Shown here piece after piece: positions 15,236-19,901 of a stretch of 19,901 nt of DNA. The notes under the pieces are model-generated. The model made no database searches, had not been told where the DNA came from, and saw only the letters and a program-made list of their open reading frames with translations. The position numbers were made by a program, and so were the translations under genes. This DNA comes from an uncultured Prevotella sp. (GTDB lineage Bacteria > Bacteroidota > Bacteroidia > Bacteroidales > Bacteroidaceae): assembly GCA_946623195.1 (NCBI GenBank), contig CAMOQW010000026.1, forward strand, positions 1-19,901. The letters are read 5' to 3'. Within the stretch, counting starts at the first letter, position 1. Every line of letters begins with the position of its first letter.

Positions 15236-17105
15236 CCACGACCTTCGGACCCGTCACGGTGCCCAAGCCCTGCTCGTTGATGACCCCGTCACAGCACACC
15301 TTCGTATAAGTGCCGTCAGGAATGGTAAGCTCCTGCGGCACTTTTGCTGCATTGAGCACAACCACGATATTCCGCCAGTCGTCGCGGCCGGCATAGTTCT
15401 TCAGCCGGAAGGCCACCACCTGGCGCGGTGCCTTCAGAAATTCCAGATGCTTGCGCACCAAGTCGGCATACCCCAGTCGGAAGGCAGGATGATGCTTGCG
15501 GAGGGCTATCAGGTTCTTGTAGTATTCAAACACCTGCGGATGGCGCTGCTGGTTCTGCCAGTCAATCCGGTTGACAGCATCCGGCGACTCAAAGGAGTTA
15601 TGGACACCCTGCTTGTCGCGCAGCACCTCCTCACCGGCCAACATGAAGGGCACACCCTGTGAGGTAAACACCGCCGTCTGTGCCAGCAGGTCAAGACGTA
15701 TGAGTTCCTCCTGTGTCAGTCCGGGAATACTGGCCTTGAGGCGGTCTACCAGACACATGTCATCGTGGCACGACACGTAGGAAATCATCTGGGTGGGTTC
15801 CGTGGCCCATGGCTTCTGCGAGTAGTTCACCTTCTTCATATTCACCTGCGGATGACGGATGGCACCCACGATACCGTATTTCAACGACTCCTCACAGTCA
15901 GGCACGCCCGCCAGGAAGCCTCCCTTGGCATCATCGGAGAACGGACCACGCAGCGCATCACGAATCTCATCAGAGAAAGCGGCAATGCCCGGCATCTTCG
16001 TGATGTTGGCTTTCATGCCCAGCACATCGTCAGGCAGCGCACAGGCCCCTGCGCTCCACCCCTCGCCATAGATAAAAACGGTGGGGTCTATCTCGTCCAC
16101 CATCTTCCGGATGGCATTCATGGTCTCTATGTCGTGAACACCCATCAGGTCGAAACGGAATCCGTCGATATGGTATTCTTCAAGCCAGTATCTGACACTC
16201 TCCAGCATGAAGCGCCGCATCAGGGGCCGGTCGCTGGCGGTCTCGTTGCCACAGCCGGAGCCATTGCTATACTGTCCGTCGGCCGTCTTGCGGTAGTAAT
16301 AGTCGGGATAGGTGCGTTGGAAATTGCTATGCTCTATGTCGTAGGTATGGTTATACACCACATCCAGGATGACGCTGATGCCGGCCTGATGCAAGGCCTG
16401 CACCATCTGCTTGAACTCACGGATGCGCACCTCCGGCCGGTAGGGGTCGGTGGAGTAGCCACCCTCCGGCACGTTATAGTTCACGGGGTCGTAGCCCCAG
16501 TTGTATTGCGGCTCGTTCAGGCGCGTCTCGTCCACAGAGCCATAGTCGTAGGAAGGAAGGATATGAACCGCATTCACGCCCAGCTGTTTCAGATGTTCAA
16601 TGGCCCACGGTTCGGTGAGTGCCAAGAACTTCCCCTTGTGTACGGCCTCCTGACGGGCTACGGAGAAGTCACGGTGGTGCATCTCATAGATGACCAGGTC
16701 GGCCGCCGACTTCACCACGGGGCGTTGGTCACGGTCCCACTGTTCGGGGTCGGTGGTCGCCATCTTGATGATGGCTCCGCGCTGTCCGTTGACCCCGACG
16801 GCCTTGGCAAAGACACCCGGGCATTCGCCACGTCCCATGTCGAAGGTGTAGAACATCCCTTGCAGGTCGCCTTTCACCTCAGCCGTCCATAGGCCGTTGC
16901 GGCATTGCATCTTCAGCGTCTTGACAGCCTTTCCACCCATACCGGTCTGATAGAGGCGGAGCCTCACCGTCTTGGCATCGGCGGGGGCAAAGAGTGTAAA
17001 GACGGTCTTTTCGGGTGAATACGACACCTCGCGGAAATCGAATTCCTGGGCTTGCATCATGGTAGCCATTGTCATCATCAGGATTAGCAGTAACGTTTTC
17101 TTCAT
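15201..17105 (-). CDS. pulA: Type I pullulanase (GH13 alpha-glucan debranching enzyme), exported
   Basis: 634 aa with a signal peptide (MKKTLLLILMMTMATMMQAQ). An N-terminal beta-sandwich of CBM48 type (~22-115) is followed by a GH13 barrel. The type I pullulanase signature YNWGYDP is at 201-207. The four GH13 regions are intact: DVVYNH (248-253), DGFRFDLMG with nucleophile Asp319, FIYGEGW with acid/base Glu348, and SCHDD with Asp448. It hydrolyses alpha-1,6 branch points of pullulan, glycogen or starch fragments. CBM41 and extra N-terminal modules found in larger pullulanases are absent. Its ATG overlaps the stop of the upstream gene (ATGA, 17102-17105), so translation is probably coupled. 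Its 3' end overlaps the convergent PL11 gene by 35 bp. Export suggests action on imported or external alpha-glucan rather than on cytoplasmic glycogen. Confidence 0.95.
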   Translation of the reverse strand: MKKTLLLILMMTMATMMQAQEFDFREVSYSPEKTVFTLFAPADAKTVRLRLYQTGMGGKAVKTLKMQCRNGLWTAEVKGDLQGMFYTFDMGRGECPGVFAKAVGVNGQRGAIIKMATTDPEQWDRDQRPVVKSAADLVIYEMHHRDFSVARQEAVHKGKFLALTEPWAIEHLKQLGVNAVHILPSYDYGSVDETRLNEPQYNWGYDPVNYNVPEGGYSTDPYRPEVRIREFKQMVQALHQAGISVILDVVYNHTYDIEHSNFQRTYPDYYYRKTADGQYSNGSGCGNETASDRPLMRRFMLESVRYWLEEYHIDGFRFDLMGVHDIETMNAIRKMVDEIDPTVFIYGEGWSAGACALPDDVLGMKANITKMPGIAAFSDEIRDALRGPFSDDAKGGFLAGVPDCEESLKYGIVGAIRHPQVNMKKVNYSQKPWATEPTQMISYVSCHDDMCLVDRLKASIPGLTQEELIRLDLLAQTAVFTSQGVPFMLAGEEVLRDKQGVHNSFESPDAVNRIDWQNQQRHPQVFEYYKNLIALRKHHPAFRLGYADLVRKHLEFLKAPRQVVAFRLKNYAGRDDWRNIVVVLNAAKVPQELTIPDGTYTKVCCDGVINEQGLGTVTGPKVVVSAQSALILHD

Positions 17106-18118
17106 ATCTTCTTGTTGTCCTTTAGCAATTGTTCTATCTTCTCGTCTAATTTCTGGGGCGTCAGGTTGCGGTCGGTGATGCGGCCCTTGTCGTCAGCAAT
17201 CAAGTTGGCAGGCACATCTGAGATGCCAAACTTGACGAGCAGGGGAGTCTGCCACATCAGCCCGTCGCAGACCGTTGGCCACTTCAGCGAGTCACGGTCT
17301 ACCACGGTTCTCTTGCAGTCGGCAGGGCGACCGTCCAGACAGATGCTCAGCACGCTGAGCTTGTCGCCGAACTTATCCTTCTTCTGCTTCAGGCGGCGCT
17401 GCATGTCGGTGCTCTGGAAGTTCCACGAGGCCCATACCGTCACCACATTGACCTTCGCCTTGAGGTGGGCCTCGGTGACCCGCTTGCCTCTCACGTCCGT
17501 TGCCGAAAACTTAGGCAACTGATTGTCTGAACTCGCCTTCAACCTGGAGAGTTGCTTGCTGAGCGTAATCAGGCGCCCGTTGTCCGGATTTTCCTTCAGC
17601 ATCAGCCGGGCAAGTTCGGCAGCCTTCTTATAGTCAGCCTGACGGTCGGCCACGAAATATCGCTGCAGGAGGTAGACGCTGACCGGCGACAGCGGATTCT
17701 CCTTGATATAGGCCTCCACAGCCTTGGGAATCTCGGGTGGTGTCAGCCGGTTCAGTTCCATGCGCAACTTGGTCATGTCCTCATTCTCATCTGTTCCGCT
17801 GACGGTCATCTCCTTCAGATGGGTGGCATCGCCCTTCACGGTGACCTTCTTGCCCGTTCTGCCGAAGACCACCTGCTCGGAGAAGTTGGGGAAGACGATG
17901 ACGAAGGTGCCTTCATCACGCAAGGGTACCTCATAGATGAAGCGGCCTTCGCGTACGGGTATCGTGTCGAGGCCTTCAATGGCGCCATCAGGACTGTAGA
18001 CATAGAACTCGCCCTGGTTGATGTTGCGCAGACGCCCCTCCAACCGGAACTTGCCATTCTCCGTACCACAGGAGACCAGAAACAGTAACAGGACAAAAAG
18101 ACTGACTACCCTTCCCAT
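17102..18118 (-). CDS. DUF4369/thioredoxin-fold lipoprotein lacking the CxxC motif
   Basis: 338 aa. Lipoprotein signal with lipobox LVSC (Cys17). Residues ~25-110 are a DUF4369-like beta domain (FRLEGRLRNINQGEFYVYSPDG ... GLDTIPVREGRFIYEV). A helical linker (~115-195) follows, then an AhpC/TSA-TlpA-like thioredoxin fold (~198-335) with LPKFSATDVRGKRV, VVTVWASW and the cis-Pro loop ISDVPANLIAD. Where relatives read WASWCxxC, this protein has WASWNFQS (residues 229-236): both redox cysteines are replaced (Asn233, Ser236). It is therefore unlikely to be a thiol oxidoreductase and may be a binding or structural derivative. Cys260 and Cys268 remain but are not in the redox position. It lies 5 bp after the OmpA-TPR gene and overlaps the pullulanase gene by 4 bp, so all three are co-transcribed. 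Confidence 0.9.
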   Translation of the reverse strand: MGRVVSLFVLLLFLVSCGTENGKFRLEGRLRNINQGEFYVYSPDGAIEGLDTIPVREGRFIYEVPLRDEGTFVIVFPNFSEQVVFGRTGKKVTVKGDATHLKEMTVSGTDENEDMTKLRMELNRLTPPEIPKAVEAYIKENPLSPVSVYLLQRYFVADRQADYKKAAELARLMLKENPDNGRLITLSKQLSRLKASSDNQLPKFSATDVRGKRVTEAHLKAKVNVVTVWASWNFQSTDMQRRLKQKKDKFGDKLSVLSICLDGRPADCKRTVVDRDSLKWPTVCDGLMWQTPLLVKFGISDVPANLIADDKGRITDRNLTPQKLDEKIEQLLKDNKKI

Positions 18119-18123
18119 CGCTA

Positions 18124-19797
18124 TTATTTCAATTCCAAGTCGTTATCAGCATACTGCTTCAGCGAGGGGTCTTTCTGCAGGGCAGAGCGCAGGAAGGCGG
18201 CAGCGGCATCCTTGTTGCCCTGTCGGGCATTGACGACAGCCTGCAGATAGTCTGTCATGCCATCAGGGTGCTCGACGTTCTTCAGGGTTTGAGCGGCCTT
18301 GGCATAGTTCTTGTTCAGAATCTGGGCCAGGGCGGCACTGTTGCTGTTAACCTGTGAGAAGTCCTGTTCGGCCAGGGCGTAGTTGCCCTGTGCCAGGTGC
18401 AGATTGCCCAGCGTCTCGGCCAGGTTGTCAGCATTGGCAGCACGGCTGATGTAGTTCTCGGCAGCCTCCTTGTTTCCCTGCTGTAAGGCCAGCAGTCCCA
18501 GATTGGCGTTCACCTCGGCATTATTGCCATCAGCCTGACGGGCTTTCTCCAGCCATTGCCTGGCGGCAGCATAGTCGCCGGCAGTCAGGGCCAGCGCAGC
18601 CAGATTATTATAGGCGCGGGCATCCCGGGGATACTGCTGGGTGGCTGTCTTGTAGATGTCTTCCTGCTCAGCGGGAGTCTGGGCCTTCCCGGCGGCATAG
18701 AGGATTTCCTCGACACTCAGCTGCGAGGCATCGCTCTTCAACTGCTGGGCAATCTCTGCGTCGCTGCGGCCGATGGTCTCGTAGTTGATGGTCAGACGGG
18801 CACGGCGCAACTCGGGCAGAATGCCGTCAGCCAATTCCCGGAAGCCATGACTCATATTCTTTATCTGCTGTTCGCGCTCCTCGGGGTCCTTATACATAGA
18901 GAGCACGCGGAGAATGACATCCTTGTCCTGGATATCAGAGACCCTCACCAACTGCTGGAAGCCTTCCCAGTCCTGAGCGGTATAGCTGACATCGACAGGG
19001 CTGTCCACGGCGGCCTGCTTCATCTGCTGCTTCACATACCGTTCGGCATTGGCCTGACGCTTGTTGGCCAGTTTCTCGTTCAGCTCGACGCCACCGTCGG
19101 GCGAGGCGTAGGCCGACACCTCCACGCTCTTCAGGTTCAGCTTCTGACGGTCGGCACTGATGCGCTTCAGCAAACTGACAAACTCCTGCACGGAATTGTT
19201 CTTCAGCTCGCTCTTGCGCAGCTCGGCCTGTTCTATCAGGAACTTGATGTTTGCCTCCTGCTTCTGGGCTATCACGCGCTGGAAGGCATTGGTCGACAGG
19301 CTGGGCCGGGCCGTCGTAAGCGTCTGGTGATAGAGTTCGCTGGTAGCCAGCACGCCGTCGGCCACCTTGACGGCAGGCACATACATCAGCTTGTCGCCAA
19401 TACGGGCATCGAAGGCCAGCCACAGCTCACTCTTCTCCATAGCGGGCTCATAAGCAAAGCTGGCCTTCATCGTATAGTGACCGCCTAACTTATAATTAAT
19501 GGTCTGGTCGTTGCCCAACACCTTTTCGCCCTGAAACTGGGCCGACTGCCCCTTCACTACCTGAGGCTGGCCGTCCTTGGTGAAGTGTAACTCCGGCGTG
19601 ACGCTCACCGTAGCCTTCTTCTGCATATACTTTTCCGGGAACATACCGTCGATGGTAGCGTCTACGCGCCCCTGCTCGGCTTCCAGCGGACTGGGGGTCA
19701 CCTTGAAGTAATCACTGTTCAACAGTCCAAGTTGGCCTCCGGAGCATGAGGTCAGCAGTGCCACGGCCACGGCCGATGTAAAAATTGTTTTCTTCAT
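18124..19797 (-). CDS. OmpA-like / TPR lipoprotein
   Basis: 557 aa from the ATG at 19797, where a lipoprotein signal begins (MKKTIFTSAVAVALLTSC, lipobox LTSC, Cys18). An in-frame ATG at 19851 lies above the promoter box and is rejected. Residues ~25-160 are a beta-rich N-terminal domain. Residues ~180-340 contain an OmpA-C-like fold (VEVSAYASPDGG near 226 and LNEKLANKRQANAERYV near 246), as in peptidoglycan-associated proteins. Residues ~390-545 are tetratricopeptide repeats (ARAYNNLAALALTAGDYAAARQWLEKA; AEVNANLGLLALQQGNKEAAENY). It is probably an outer-membrane lipoprotein facing the periplasm, binding peptidoglycan and partner proteins. Such proteins are common in Bacteroidales, with no precise function known to me. 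It is the first gene of the operon ending in pullulanase. Confidence 0.9.
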   Translation of the reverse strand: MKKTIFTSAVAVALLTSCSGGQLGLLNSDYFKVTPSPLEAEQGRVDATIDGMFPEKYMQKKATVSVTPELHFTKDGQPQVVKGQSAQFQGEKVLGNDQTINYKLGGHYTMKASFAYEPAMEKSELWLAFDARIGDKLMYVPAVKVADGVLATSELYHQTLTTARPSLSTNAFQRVIAQKQEANIKFLIEQAELRKSELKNNSVQEFVSLLKRISADRQKLNLKSVEVSAYASPDGGVELNEKLANKRQANAERYVKQQMKQAAVDSPVDVSYTAQDWEGFQQLVRVSDIQDKDVILRVLSMYKDPEEREQQIKNMSHGFRELADGILPELRRARLTINYETIGRSDAEIAQQLKSDASQLSVEEILYAAGKAQTPAEQEDIYKTATQQYPRDARAYNNLAALALTAGDYAAARQWLEKARQADGNNAEVNANLGLLALQQGNKEAAENYISRAANADNLAETLGNLHLAQGNYALAEQDFSQVNSNSAALAQILNKNYAKAAQTLKNVEHPDGMTDYLQAVVNARQGNKDAAAAFLRSALQKDPSLKQYADNDLELK

Positions 19798-19830
19798 TGT
19801 CAGTATCCTTTCTTTTTCGTTACTTGGATG

Positions 19831-19838
19831 CAAAGGTA
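19831..19838 (-). promoter_or_regulatory. -7 promoter box (TACCTTTG) for the OmpA-TPR / pullulanase operon
   Basis: TACCTTTG on the minus strand fits the Bacteroidetes -7 consensus TAnnTTTG, in the context AATTATTTCGTACCTTTGCA. Expected start near 19825, giving a leader of about 27 nt before ATG 19797. The -33 position (about 19857-19860) does not read TTTG, so the promoter is incomplete by consensus. It is the only promoter-like element I see ahead of the three-gene operon. Confidence 0.65.
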
Positions 19839-19844
19839 CGAAAT

Positions 19845-19873
19845 AATTCATAATTCGTCATTCATAATTCATA
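19845..19873. repeat. Short A/T-rich direct repeats upstream of the OmpA-TPR operon
   Basis: ATTCATAATTC occurs at 19846-19856 and 19860-19870 (period 14), with a further partial unit ATTCATA at 19867-19873. The repeats lie across the region where the -33 element and any upstream activator site would be. They may be a low-complexity spacer, a dispersed repeat or a curved-DNA upstream element; the sequence alone does not decide. Confidence 0.7.
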
Positions 19874-19901
19874 TTTATTTTGTATCTTTTGGATAAAATC
19901 G

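Overview
The window looks like a chromosomal fragment from a Bacteroidales bacterium, most likely Prevotella or a close relative. Four things point there: Bacteroidetes-type promoter boxes (TAnnTTTG, twice with an upstream TTTG) ahead of every transcription unit; A/T-rich leaders with no Shine-Dalgarno sequence; C-terminal tails resembling type IX secretion (T9SS) sorting domains on two large secreted proteins; and the families present (PL11 and CE12 enzymes, an MG2/plug-like protein, DUF4369-thioredoxin and OmpA-TPR lipoproteins). Every one of the nine genes encodes a product with a signal peptide or lipobox, so this is an envelope and secreted-protein locus. No SusC/SusD pair, sensor, sigma factor, tRNA, rRNA, CRISPR or transposase is visible.

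Layout. 1-261: non-coding, with a bidirectional terminator hairpin and a duplicated copy of the 3' end of the first gene. 262-10826, minus strand: three large genes, each with its own -7 box or complete promoter. In transcription order they are a 908-aa MG2/TonB-plug-like protein (10826-8100), a 1501-aa PL11-like rhamnogalacturonan lyase fused to autotransporter-type beta-strand repeats and a sorting tail (8004-3499), and a 1028-aa multi-module secreted protein of unknown function with a sorting tail (3348-262). 10910-15235, plus strand: a tight three-gene operon of a 209-aa exported unknown, a tandem double CE12-type acetylesterase, and a canonical PL11 rhamnogalacturonan lyase. 15201-19797, minus strand: a second tight operon of an OmpA/TPR lipoprotein, a DUF4369/thioredoxin-fold lipoprotein lacking the CxxC, and a signal-peptide-bearing type I pullulanase. 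The pullulanase and PL11 genes converge and overlap by 35 bp.

How it may work together (inference). The central genes form a pectin (rhamnogalacturonan I) module: the double esterase removes acetyl groups from the backbone, the canonical PL11 cleaves it, and the large T9SS-tailed PL11-repeat protein may act or bind substrate at the cell surface. The large multi-module protein could be another surface polysaccharide-binding protein. The right-hand operon joins an alpha-glucan debranching enzyme to two envelope lipoproteins whose link to it is unclear. The most unusual items are the PL11/beta-strand-repeat/T9SS fusion beside a canonical PL11, the tandem CE12 protein, the apparently leaderless operon promoter at 10875-10904, and the cysteine-less thioredoxin-like lipoprotein.
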